Assembly (NCBI GenBank): GCA_944323955.1
Contig: CALUUK010000014.1
Location: forward strand, 1 to 35,410
DNA length: 35,410 nucleotides
Reading direction: 5' to 3'
Source of the DNA: Candidatus Gastranaerophilales bacterium
GTDB lineage: Bacteria > Cyanobacteriota > Vampirovibrionia > Gastranaerophilales > Gastranaerophilaceae
Shown: positions 8,996-16,940 of the stretch, piece after piece
Layout: each line of letters starts with the position of its first letter
How positions within the stretch are numbered: the stretch's first letter is position 1
The notes under the pieces: model-generated
What the model was told of the DNA's origin: nothing
The model's input: only the letters and a program-made list of their open reading frames with translations
Database searches by the model: none
Position numbers and translations under genes: made by a program

Positions 8996-10333
8996 TTATC
9001 TTTTCAGCTCCTCAATAATTTCTTCGAATCTCATAAATCTGGATGCTTTTAAAAGTATATTTGAGTTTTTCGGCAAAGCAGTTTTTATGAAATCTGCCAG
9101 TTCTTGTTTATTATCAAAATGTTTTGTTTTAATTTTCTCGGGATTAATATGTTTTGCAAGTTCTCCTATGGTTAAAACATAATCACAGTTAAAATTATCA
9201 AGAAATTCACCTGTTTGAATGTGATATTCTTCTTCGTTTAATCCGAGTTCCCCCATATCACCGAGAACTACCGTCTTAGGATTCGGAGTTAAATCAAGAA
9301 ACGTTTTTAATGCCGCTTTGACTGATTCGGGGTTTGAATTATAGCTGTCATTAATAATTTTAAATCCGTTAATTTCCTGTATGTCCCATCTTTTTTCAAT
9401 AGGCGAAAACTCTTCCAGTCCCCGTGCTATTAAAGACGGCTCAAGTTTTGCATAAAGTCCCGCTTCTATAACTGCGAGTGCATTTTGAATGTTATGCTCG
9501 CCCGAAACATTAAGTTTATAATCATAATTTTTATATCTGAATTTGCAATAAGCAGTTGTCATTTCTGTTATTTCAAGGTTCTTATCTTCAAGCGAAAAAT
9601 ATATTGTTTTATGCGTTTTATTGTTAATTTGTCTGATTAAAGGATTATCATGGGAAATTAAAATACCTTCGGGATTTAGATATTTCACTATTTCATATTT
9701 TGCTTTTGCTATGTTTAAAAGAGAACCCAATCTTCCTATATGGGCGCTTCCCGTATTGACAATTACTGCGATATCGGGCTGAGCGTATTTTGACAGAAGT
9801 TCTATTTCTCCTAATCCTCTCATTCCCATTTCTGCAATAAGATATTTAGTATTTCCCTTTAGAGATGAAATTGTTTGGCATAAACCTATTTCATTGTTGT
9901 GATTTAAATTTGATTTAACCGTCTCTCCGGCATTCTTAAATACGGAATACATCATTTCTTTTACGGTGGTTTTTCCGCTGGAACCTGTTATTGCAATTGT
10001 ATATGGCTTTATCTTGTTTTTATAAAAGTTTGCGAGTTTAAGATATGCTTCTTTTGTATCAGGGACATAGAAAATATGCCGCGCTTGTTTAAAAATAACG
10101 TTTTTATCCGATGTAAAATATGCTTTGACGCCTTTTTTCAGAGCATCCGAAATAAAGTTATGTCCGTCGAAATTCTCACCTTTTAAAGGTATATATATAT
10201 CATCGGGGGTTATTGTTCTTGTATCTGTTGAAAAACCGTACAGAAAATCTGCAGATTTATCAGAGATATCCTCACTTCCTGACATCTCATCCGCTTTGGT
10301 TGCCTTTAAAATCTCGTCTAAACTAAGTTTCAT
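8996..10333 (-). CDS. murF: UDP-N-acetylmuramoyl-tripeptide--D-alanyl-D-alanine ligase
   Basis: Mur ligase that adds D-Ala-D-Ala to the UDP-MurNAc tripeptide, completing the cytoplasmic pentapeptide precursor. MKLSLDEILKAT opens the protein. FSTDTRTITPDDIYIPLKGENFDGHNF is typical of the MurF/MurE N-terminal substrate domain. The P-loop ITGSSGKTTVKEM is followed by NHNNEIGLCQT, and the C-terminal ligase domain has NDSYNSNPESVKAAL and VLGDMGELG, which mark MurF. About 445 residues. The start was set at 10333 rather than the upstream ATG at 10363 because TTGGGGATAATA gives it a ribosome site at normal spacing, and an extended -10 lies just before. It is first in the operon. Confidence 0.95.
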   Translation of the reverse strand: MKLSLDEILKATKADEMSGSEDISDKSADFLYGFSTDTRTITPDDIYIPLKGENFDGHNFISDALKKGVKAYFTSDKNVIFKQARHIFYVPDTKEAYLKLANFYKNKIKPYTIAITGSSGKTTVKEMMYSVFKNAGETVKSNLNHNNEIGLCQTISSLKGNTKYLIAEMGMRGLGEIELLSKYAQPDIAVIVNTGSAHIGRLGSLLNIAKAKYEIVKYLNPEGILISHDNPLIRQINNKTHKTIYFSLEDKNLEITEMTTAYCKFRYKNYDYKLNVSGEHNIQNALAVIEAGLYAKLEPSLIARGLEEFSPIEKRWDIQEINGFKIINDSYNSNPESVKAALKTFLDLTPNPKTVVLGDMGELGLNEEEYHIQTGEFLDNFNCDYVLTIGELAKHINPEKIKTKHFDNKQELADFIKTALPKNSNILLKASRFMRFEEIIEELKR

Positions 10334-10353
10334 TATTATCCCCAATTGATTTA

Positions 10354-10362
10354 ATTCTAACA
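10354..10362 (-). promoter_or_regulatory. Extended -10 promoter of the murF operon
   Basis: On the minus strand TGTTAGAAT matches the extended -10 form TGnTAnnAT, with no good -35 at 17 nt. Transcription would start near 10347 and leave about 14 nt before the chosen murF ATG, just enough for the GGGG ribosome site. The element overlaps the suggested -35 of the divergent rarA promoter. Confidence 0.55.
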
Positions 10363-10386
10363 TAAAAAACCTTATTGGGTTATAAT
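10357..10386 (+). promoter_or_regulatory. rarA promoter, leaderless type
   Basis: TATAAT at 10381-10386 ends six nucleotides before the rarA ATG at 10393, with CTAACA (10357-10362) 18 nt upstream as a weak -35. A start about 7 nt after the -10 falls on the ATG itself, so the mRNA would have no leader. No ribosome site is visible, which agrees. Confidence 0.55.
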
Positions 10387-10392
10387 AATTTT

Positions 10393-11718
10393 ATGGAACA
10401 ATATTCACTTTTTGATGATAATAAAAATCAGCCTTTAGCCTCTCGTCTGCGTCCGAGAAATCTTGATGAATTTGTCGGACAAACTCATTTAATAGGGGAG
10501 GGTAAAATACTCAGAAGATTAATTGACGGCGATAATATAACTTCTTTAATTTTCTGGGGGCCTCCCGGTGTGGGGAAAACGACACTTGCCAAAATAATTG
10601 CCAATAAAACCCATTCGGCTTTTATTGAATTTTCTGCGGTCACCAGCGGTATAAAAGATATCAAAACAGTTATGCAGCAGGCAGAAGATAATCGTAAACT
10701 GGGTGAAAAAACGATAGTTTTTGTTGATGAAATTCACAGGTTTAATAAAGCCCAGCAAGATGCTTTTCTTCCGTTTGTGGAAAAAGGAAGCATTATTTTA
10801 ATAGGTGCCACAACCGAAAATCCTTCTTTTGAGGTTAATAATGCTTTGTTATCACGCTGTAAAGTTTTTGTTCTGCAATCACTTAGAACCGAAGATTTAA
10901 CTGCTCTTTTAAAACGTGCAATAAAAGATGAGCGCGGATTTGGCAATAATAAAGTCAATATTCCCGAAGAGATGATTACAATGATTGCCGAGTTTGCAAA
11001 CGGTGATGCAAGAAGCGCACTTTCAACTCTTGAAATGGTTATTTTAAATGCGGATGTTGATAAATCAGGGACAATAACCGTTACAAAAGAAACGATGGAA
11101 CAGTGCATAACAAAAAAATCACTGCTCTATGATAAAAACGGAGAAGAGCATTATAATATTATTTCAGCTTTACATAAATCAATGAGAAACTCTGACCCTG
11201 ATGCCGCGGTGTATTGGCTTGCACGTATGCTTGAAGCCGGAGAGGACCCGTTATATGTTGCGAGAAGAGTAGTACGTTTTGCTTCGGAAGATGTCGGACT
11301 TGCAGATCCGAGAGCTCTTGAAATTGCAGTTGCAGCTTATCAGGCATGTCATTTTATCGGTATGCCCGAATGCAGTGTTCATTTGACTCAGGCTGTAATA
11401 TATATGGCACTTGCGCCTAAATCCAATTCAATTGAAGTTGCATATTTAAAAGCAAGACAAGATGCAATAGCTCAATTGGCAGAACCCGTACCTCTTCAAA
11501 TAAGAAACGCCCCGACAAAATTAATGAAAGAACTGAATTACGGCAAAGGCTATCAGTATGCACATGACAGTGAAGATAAACTTACAAATATGCAGTGCCT
11601 TCCGGATTCTCTTTTGGGGCGTGAATACTACACTCCCACAGAGCAAGGAGTTGAAGTTAAATGTAAAGCCCGTCTGGAGCAGATAAAAGCATGGAAAGAA
11701 CAGCATAAAAATGATTAA
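10393..11718 (+). CDS. rarA: Replication-associated recombination AAA+ ATPase RarA (MgsA)
   Basis: AAA+ ATPase of the clamp-loader clade that acts at stalled replication forks. From ATG 10393 the protein is 441 residues and begins MEQYSLFDDN. PLASRLRPRNLDEFVGQ is the family N-terminus. Walker A is WGPPGVGKTTLAK, Walker B is IVFVDEIHRFNKAQQD, sensor 1 is IGATTENPSFEVN, and the arginine finger region is LLSRCKVF. The C-terminal MgsA domain shows SMRNSDPDAAVYWLARMLEAGEDP and RRVVRFASEDVGLADP. A TTG six codons upstream is open but overlaps the -10 box, so the ATG is preferred. Its stop is separated from the convergent flavodoxin stop by a single base. Confidence 0.95.
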   Translation: MEQYSLFDDNKNQPLASRLRPRNLDEFVGQTHLIGEGKILRRLIDGDNITSLIFWGPPGVGKTTLAKIIANKTHSAFIEFSAVTSGIKDIKTVMQQAEDNRKLGEKTIVFVDEIHRFNKAQQDAFLPFVEKGSIILIGATTENPSFEVNNALLSRCKVFVLQSLRTEDLTALLKRAIKDERGFGNNKVNIPEEMITMIAEFANGDARSALSTLEMVILNADVDKSGTITVTKETMEQCITKKSLLYDKNGEEHYNIISALHKSMRNSDPDAAVYWLARMLEAGEDPLYVARRVVRFASEDVGLADPRALEIAVAAYQACHFIGMPECSVHLTQAVIYMALAPKSNSIEVAYLKARQDAIAQLAEPVPLQIRNAPTKLMKELNYGKGYQYAHDSEDKLTNMQCLPDSLLGREYYTPTEQGVEVKCKARLEQIKAWKEQHKND

Positions 11719-11719
11719 T

Positions 11720-12199
11720 TTATAAAACCGTTTTTATCCATTCTTTTAATTCTCCGACCGTGACATTGCGGCTTAGAATTTTACCTTCCGTTATTTTTGC
11801 GGAACTTGAAACACTTGATTTTAGATTATCTATGGTTTTTCCGAATCCGCTGCCGCCTGATGTTGCAAAAATAATGATATTTTTATTTGAAAAATCATAT
11901 TTTTCAAGAAAAGTATTTACAATTGTGGGTGCCAGATACCACCAGATAGGAAAGCCGAGAAATATTGTATCATATTGTTCAATTTGTGCATTATCTTCGA
12001 TTATTTCGGGTCTTGAAGTATAATTTTGCATTTCAATTGTGCTTCTGGAATTTTTATCAAGCCAATTTAAGTCGGCAGCGGTGTATGCAACGGCAGGTTT
12101 TATTTCGTATACATCAGCATTTGCCGCTTCCGCTAAAGTTTTTGCTGCTCTTTCGGTGATACCGCTTGCAGAAAAATAAGCTACCAATATTTTTGTCAT
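11720..12199 (-). CDS. Flavodoxin
   Basis: Small FMN electron carrier, 159 residues from ATG 12199 (MTKILVAYFSASG). The phosphate-binding loop FSASGITERAAKTLAE follows the first beta strand. IFLGFPIWWYLAPTIVNTFLEKY supplies the tryptophan/tyrosine-rich FMN loop, and IIIFATSGGSGFGKT the last nucleotide-facing loop, as in long-chain flavodoxin-like quinone or electron-transfer proteins of anaerobes. It lies downstream of the hydrogenase operon on the same strand but has its own near-consensus promoter and an inverted repeat. An upstream in-frame start at 12280 lies within the promoter and is rejected. A partner role in hydrogenase or pyruvate-linked electron flow is inference. Confidence 0.9.
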   Translation of the reverse strand: MTKILVAYFSASGITERAAKTLAEAANADVYEIKPAVAYTAADLNWLDKNSRSTIEMQNYTSRPEIIEDNAQIEQYDTIFLGFPIWWYLAPTIVNTFLEKYDFSNKNIIIFATSGGSGFGKTIDNLKSSVSSSAKITEGKILSRNVTVGELKEWIKTVL

Positions 12200-12251
12200 A
12201 TAACAAACTCTCCAATTTTTACTTGCAGGGTAAAAAGCTCCTCTTTTAATT

Positions 12252-12306
12252 ATTATAGCCTTATACCCGGGCGTTGTCAATGTTATGAGACGGAACCCGG
12301 GTATAA
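12252..12306 (-). promoter_or_regulatory. Consensus sigma-70 promoter with paired inverted-repeat operator
   Basis: On the minus strand TTGACA (12280-12275), a 17-nt spacer and TATAAT (12257-12252) match the sigma-70 consensus exactly. Two perfect 11-bp arms, TTATACCCGGG (12261-12271 on plus) and CCCGGGTATAA (12296-12306), form an inverted repeat with a 24-nt centre. One arm lies in the promoter spacer, the other upstream of -35. This is an arrangement expected for a dimeric or looping repressor controlling the flavodoxin gene. The GC-rich CCCGGG cores stand out in AT-rich surroundings. The regulator is unknown and not in the window by context. Confidence 0.7.
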
Positions 12307-12337
12307 ATAGTGTTAAAAGATAATATTTATATGGTAA

Positions 12338-13780
12338 TTATAAATCTTTACTTTCGCTTAGTAAGGCATCAATACTCTTTTTGGCACCGCGTTCCGTATT
12401 TATTGTTGCATTACCGCCTATGCAGCCGCCATAGCATGCCATTACTTCAATTATATTGCAGTCCGGACAACAAGCTGTTTTTGCGAATTTTTTTAGATCT
12501 TTAATTGTATCTTTATTTAATCCGTTAACGACATAGGGTTTCATTATTTCGGGATTTTTCATTGCATGTTTTACGGCACCTGCAACTCCTCCTGTTATTG
12601 CATAGTTTCTTCCCTGTTTTGAAGGCGGATTTTCGATTGCACGTTCTTCACAGTCAAGAATTTCTATTTTTCTTCCGATAAATAATGCACCTATTTCTTC
12701 CGAGTTTAAAACATAATCAATGTTTGGATTATCTGCTACTTCTTTTCGTTTCGCAACGCATGGACTTATAAATACCAGTTTTGCATCCGGATATTTTTCT
12801 CTTGCTATTTCCGCTGTGTAATATAACGGAGTTTTTGTTGTAGAAACGAATGGTTTTAGTTCCGATAAATGTTTTTTTACAAGCTCGTTATAACCCGCAC
12901 AGCAGCTTGTTGTCATAAAAGGTTCACCTTTTTCCATTCTTTCTTCAAACTCTTTTGCTTCCGTTTTTGTTGTGATATCCGCGCCTTGCGCCACTTCATA
13001 TACATCATCAAAACCTGCTTTTAAAAGTGCGGTTTCAAGCTGTTTTATATTTCCCGGGAATTGTCCTGCAATTGCAGGGGCAAACATTGCAACCACCTTT
13101 GTATCTGATTTTATATGTTTTAATACATCTATAATCTGACTTTTTTCATGAATTGCACCGAACGGACAATTTGCCACGCATTTTCCGCAGGAAATGCATT
13201 CGTCATAATTTATTACGGCAAGACCTTTGTCATTTTTTGCAATTGCGTTAACCGGACAAGCATCTTCACATGGTACTGCCAGTTTTACTATTGCATTATA
13301 CGGGCATGCGGAAATACACATTTTGCAGCCTTTGCATTTTGTTCCGTCTATATGAGAACGTCCGTCTTTTACGGTTATTGCTCCAAATTTGCATGTTTGT
13401 TCACATGGTCTTGCAACGCAGCCCTTACATAAATCCGTTACATATATTTTACTCGGCACACAACCTTTGCATGCATCTTCTAATACGGTAAGAGGTTTTT
13501 CATCCGGTTGTTCTCTTTTTAAGGCCTCAGCGGCATAACTTGCAAGTGATTTTACTTCATCGTCATTCTCCATTGAAAATCCCAAATCCGCTATGGCTCT
13601 GTCTCTTATGATTGCACGTTCTTTGTGTATGCAGCATCTGTACGGAACTTCAAAGCCTTTCGGTCTCATCTCAACAGGTATTCTGTTAACGGAATTTTCA
13701 AAATCATCCGAGAAAAATGCCTCTACTATTCTTGCAAGAATATCTTTTTTTATGTGTATTGATTGAGCATTATTTGTCAT
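12338..13780 (-). CDS. [FeFe] hydrogenase with ferredoxin domains and variant H-cluster motifs
   Basis: 480-residue iron-only hydrogenase. After about 105 N-terminal residues come cysteine-rich ferredoxin segments (about residues 104-208, including CKGCKMCISACP and CISCGKCVANCP) for several [4Fe-4S] clusters. The H-cluster domain follows. L1 is TTSCCAGY (C293, C294), L2 is ISPCVAKRKE (C341), L3 is EVMACYGGCIGG (C449, C453). The four cluster ligands and the proton-relay cysteine C293 are kept. PxW of L1, the methionine of L2 and the GGGQP tail of L3, usual in group A enzymes, are not, which points to group B or a related clade. It starts 2 nt after a [2Fe-2S] gene and ends the operon. H2 evolution or uptake is probable; the electron partner is unknown. 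Confidence 0.88.
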   Translation of the reverse strand: MTNNAQSIHIKKDILARIVEAFFSDDFENSVNRIPVEMRPKGFEVPYRCCIHKERAIIRDRAIADLGFSMENDDEVKSLASYAAEALKREQPDEKPLTVLEDACKGCVPSKIYVTDLCKGCVARPCEQTCKFGAITVKDGRSHIDGTKCKGCKMCISACPYNAIVKLAVPCEDACPVNAIAKNDKGLAVINYDECISCGKCVANCPFGAIHEKSQIIDVLKHIKSDTKVVAMFAPAIAGQFPGNIKQLETALLKAGFDDVYEVAQGADITTKTEAKEFEERMEKGEPFMTTSCCAGYNELVKKHLSELKPFVSTTKTPLYYTAEIAREKYPDAKLVFISPCVAKRKEVADNPNIDYVLNSEEIGALFIGRKIEILDCEERAIENPPSKQGRNYAITGGVAGAVKHAMKNPEIMKPYVVNGLNKDTIKDLKKFAKTACCPDCNIIEVMACYGGCIGGNATINTERGAKKSIDALLSESKDL

Positions 13781-13782
13781 GA

Positions 13783-14031
13783 TTATTTTATCCTTTTCTC
13801 AATTTCTGTTATTAGTTTTTCAGGTGTAACTTCAGATATAATACAATCGTCTATTTGAACATACGGTGCTTTTGAATGTCCGTTTGAGCATTCTCCAAGA
13901 CAATTGCAGCCTGTTACTTCGACTTTATCTCCGTATTGGGCTTTAATCATTTCAACCAGATCATTGAGACGATTGCCGCTCATGATAAAACAGGTTGTTC
14001 CCGAACAAATTTTTACAGTAACTTTTGCCAT
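13783..14031 (-). CDS. Thioredoxin-like [2Fe-2S] ferredoxin (NuoE/HydC C-terminal type)
   Basis: 82 residues, an isolated thioredoxin-fold [2Fe-2S] domain like the C-terminal part of NuoE or HydC. Cluster cysteines are visible as KICSGTTC (C9, C14) and CNCLGECSNG (candidates C43, C45 and C49). It is likely a one-electron carrier to the hydrogenase that follows 2 nt downstream, since such small subunits commonly accompany [FeFe] hydrogenases. GAGGT lies 8 nt before the ATG. It starts 11 nt after the phosphatase gene. It lacks the helical N-terminal part of full NuoE, so a full diaphorase module is not indicated. Confidence 0.87.
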   Translation of the reverse strand: MAKVTVKICSGTTCFIMSGNRLNDLVEMIKAQYGDKVEVTGCNCLGECSNGHSKAPYVQIDDCIISEVTPEKLITEIEKRIK

Positions 14032-14042
14032 AAATTTTTACC

Positions 14043-15203
14043 TCAAATAAATTGTAACGTAACTTTTTTTAGATATTTTTCTTCCAATACTTTTGTTATT
14101 TTTTTTACTATATTTTTTCTTATTTCTATTTCAACAGGCAGATTCGGATCATAATGAGCCTGATTTACCTGTGCACCTACCAGAAAATGAATACAATCAG
14201 AGTCTAACATAAATCTCATTAATTTGTATGCAGCATTATTTTTATTTATATTATTTCCTTCTAAATATTCTAATGTTTTTGTTAAGGTTAGAATACCCTC
14301 TGTTACCAGATCAACACCGTCCATTTTATAAATACCCGGCAGTCCTCCCACTGACAATGAAGAATCTGATTGTACCGGTATTGAAAGTTCCCTGGATATT
14401 ATATTTGCAGTTGTTCCGCCTGAGATTGCTTTTTTCCCTTTAAAATTTATAAAAGTTTCCGCATAAAACTTATCTTTTTCCTGATGATAAGGAGGCCCCG
14501 TGAAAATAAGAGCTTCTCTGGGATCTCTGCAGTATAGGGATACTATTGATGTATCATCTTTTAGTTGTCTTTTCGGTGCAATAAATTCTATTTGCCGTAC
14601 AAGATAATTGCTTAATTCTTCCGAGGAAATGCATGGCTGGGTTTCCAATTTATTTAAGATGAGTTTTATTAATCCGCTGCGCTCAAGCCCTAACGGAAAT
14701 TCTTTTGTCCCCATTGCAACCTGAGTAGCTCCGTCCGAACAGAAAATTATTCTGTCATTTTTTTCAAGTTTTATTTTATAAACTTTCATTTTTCTGTTTT
14801 TGAATGTTTTGGATTCAATGACGGTGCAATTCGGTGTCAGGACCTCATTATCTCTTATCCATATAAAATCAGGATTTCCTTCTTCAACTATTTTTGCCGT
14901 TCCGTCGTCATAACAATCAATTGCGGAAAAAGTTGAATAACTTATACCTCTTACTTTGCAAACGGGAAGAGAATTCATTATTATTTCGCAGGACTGTTCA
15001 ATATCCGCATCTTCTTCCATAAACTTTTTAAGCATTGTTGATGTCATACAGGCTAAAATATTTGCTTTTATTCCGCTGCCAAGTCCGTCTGAGAGAACTG
15101 CAACTATTCTGTTCATATCGGGAAATCTGCCCGACAGAAAGTAATCGCCGTATGCATTCTGGTTATATTTTTTCTTTTGAGAACAGGCAATATCAATAAA
15201 CAT
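14043..15203 (-). CDS. SpoIIE/PP2C-type serine/threonine phosphatase, hydrogenase-linked
   Basis: 386-residue protein with a PP2C (SpoIIE-like) metal-dependent phosphatase domain in its first ~230 residues. AVLSDGLGSGIKAN holds the first metal aspartate and glycine turn, IIFCSDGATQVA the second, and LKDDTSIVSLY the terminal pair. The C-terminal ~150 residues have no domain I recognise (KAISGGTTANIISREL, LPGIYKMDGVDLVTEG). Genes for SpoIIE-like phosphatases are known neighbours of PAS-bearing sensory [FeFe] hydrogenases. Here the start overlaps the stop of that hydrogenase gene, so tight coupling is likely. A model in which the hydrogenase senses H2 or redox state and the phosphatase relays it is inference. 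Confidence 0.85.
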   Translation of the reverse strand: MFIDIACSQKKKYNQNAYGDYFLSGRFPDMNRIVAVLSDGLGSGIKANILACMTSTMLKKFMEEDADIEQSCEIIMNSLPVCKVRGISYSTFSAIDCYDDGTAKIVEEGNPDFIWIRDNEVLTPNCTVIESKTFKNRKMKVYKIKLEKNDRIIFCSDGATQVAMGTKEFPLGLERSGLIKLILNKLETQPCISSEELSNYLVRQIEFIAPKRQLKDDTSIVSLYCRDPREALIFTGPPYHQEKDKFYAETFINFKGKKAISGGTTANIISRELSIPVQSDSSLSVGGLPGIYKMDGVDLVTEGILTLTKTLEYLEGNNINKNNAAYKLMRFMLDSDCIHFLVGAQVNQAHYDPNLPVEIEIRKNIVKKITKVLEEKYLKKVTLQFI

Positions 15204-16930
15204 TATATTTTCTTATCCTCATCCGCAGTATTATCAAAGCCTTTAGCTATTGAATTTAATAAAAGCTCTGTTTCAACCATATGCTCGCCTAATAAACTTG
15301 CTATTTCCTGTACGGTTGCTATGTTTTTTGATATAACTTCTCTTGCTTTCTTTGCTATTTTACTTCTGTCGAGTTCGGATTTTGTTACATCTGAAATGAC
15401 TGCGCCTGCTATTTCTCCCTGTTCAATAGTGAAAATACTTATATCATAAAGATTTTCATTAATGCTGTAATGTTCTTTGTGAATATCTTTACCGGACTCA
15501 AGTGATGCCCGGAATAATTCCCCAAAAGGAACAAGTCTGTCTATGGCTGCACCTTGAAGCCCGTTTTGGCTGCCTGCAAATACTTCATATATATTTGCAC
15601 AAAACATTTGCATAAAAGCATCGTTTGCTTCCATAACCTGAAGATTTGAATCTACCATTACAACTGCCTGAGGCATATATCTGAGCATCGAAGATGCTTT
15701 TCTTACGGCAATTTTTCTCATATAAGATACGCACATTGCAGGTTCCGCATCACCTGAAATCAATGCATTAACGAATTCTCTGCAATTGGAATATCCGCAG
15801 CCTGAACAGTTTAGTTCATCTTCCTGGGTATGTTTGCTTATTTTCTGCAGAGCTTTTGTTATCTGTTCCAGCGGGTATTCTTTTTGTACTATCGGATTTG
15901 GTATGTATTCTTCTTTTACGACAACCTCAGGTTCTGTCGGAACAGGATTTCTGTATTGTGTTTTATGATAAATATCCGAGGTTATCATTATTCTTGATTT
16001 ATCCGTTGACAGACAAGGTCCGTTTATGCATCCGCCCGAGCAAGCAAGTGCTTCAACGAATATTTTATTTTGAATTTTTGAAGTGTCTATACCGTTAAGT
16101 GCTTTATCAAAAGCCTCTAAAGAGCTTACGCTCACGAAAGTTACGTCTTTCACACCTACTTGCTTTATTGTTTCAATCATTCCGCCTTCAATAGGATAAA
16201 GCGCCCCTTCATAGGAATGTTCAGGAACAAATTTGCATTCGTCGTTTTCTTCAATGTTTTCAATGTCAATAAATTCTTCTTTTATCCAGTAGTTTAATTC
16301 TTCGAATGTCAATGCTGCCGATATTAAATCGGGATGTTTGTCTGATTCGTTCTTTTTTGCTATGCACGGGCCGATAAAAACCACATCAATATCATTTCCG
16401 TAATGTTCTTTTAATAATTTTGCATGAGTTAGGGCAGGAGATGCAACCGGAGTGATGTTTTTTGCAAAGTCCGGTTTATAAAGTCTTATATAATCATCAA
16501 TAACGGGACAGGCGGATGAAATAAACAAGCCTGATTCTTTGCTGTTTAAATCTCTTGCACATTCAATTGATACTTCCTGTGCTCCCAGTGCCGTTTCACT
16601 TACTCCTTTAAATCCTAATTTTTTTAAAACGGCAATCATTTTTTCGGGTTTTATGCTATATACTCCTGCCCAGCTAGGTGCAAGAGAAACATATACATTT
16701 CTTTGCTGCAAAATGAGCATTTTTACCGTGTCTATATCACTTCTGACTCTTTTTGCTCCTTGAGGGCAGACCCTTACACAGTGACCGCAGGCAATGCATT
16801 TTTCATCTATTACGGAAGCACTTCCGTTTTTTATTTTGATTGCTTTTATGTGGCATTCTCTGATACATTTATAGCAGTCGTGGCATTCATTTTTCAGAGT
16901 ATATACAGGATACGGTTTTTTATCGCTCAT
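15203..16930 (-). CDS. Sensory-type [FeFe] hydrogenase with Fe-S and PAS domains (HydS-like)
   Basis: 575 residues from ATG 16930, which has a canonical AAGGAG six bases upstream. Domains: two [4Fe-4S] ferredoxin motifs (residues ~15-60), an H-cluster domain (~75-305), a further four-cysteine Fe-S motif (NCSGCGYSNC plus a later cysteine, ~375-400) and a PAS-like domain (~415-520). H-cluster motifs are L1 ISSACPVI (C141), L2 IGPCIAKK (C189) and L3 EALACSGGCINGP (C297, C301). The proton-relay cysteine of L1 is alanine, and L3 ends NGP. These are traits of group C sensory hydrogenases rather than fast catalytic ones. It lies between a [2Fe-2S] gene and a PP2C phosphatase gene, resembling the hfs-like clusters of anaerobic Firmicutes. 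A sensing role is family-based inference. Confidence 0.88.
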   Translation of the reverse strand: MSDKKPYPVYTLKNECHDCYKCIRECHIKAIKIKNGSASVIDEKCIACGHCVRVCPQGAKRVRSDIDTVKMLILQQRNVYVSLAPSWAGVYSIKPEKMIAVLKKLGFKGVSETALGAQEVSIECARDLNSKESGLFISSACPVIDDYIRLYKPDFAKNITPVASPALTHAKLLKEHYGNDIDVVFIGPCIAKKNESDKHPDLISAALTFEELNYWIKEEFIDIENIEENDECKFVPEHSYEGALYPIEGGMIETIKQVGVKDVTFVSVSSLEAFDKALNGIDTSKIQNKIFVEALACSGGCINGPCLSTDKSRIMITSDIYHKTQYRNPVPTEPEVVVKEEYIPNPIVQKEYPLEQITKALQKISKHTQEDELNCSGCGYSNCREFVNALISGDAEPAMCVSYMRKIAVRKASSMLRYMPQAVVMVDSNLQVMEANDAFMQMFCANIYEVFAGSQNGLQGAAIDRLVPFGELFRASLESGKDIHKEHYSINENLYDISIFTIEQGEIAGAVISDVTKSELDRSKIAKKAREVISKNIATVQEIASLLGEHMVETELLLNSIAKGFDNTADEDKKI

Positions 16931-16940
16931 CAATCACTCC

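Noticed and set aside
10734-11108. Minus-strand 124-residue frame
   Set aside because: Antisense shadow within rarA, whose AAA+ motifs run through this stretch.
12252-12306. MerR/SoxR-type operator
   Set aside because: The promoter spacer is the normal 17 nt, not the 19-20 nt of MerR-controlled promoters, and the arms are not centred in the spacer.
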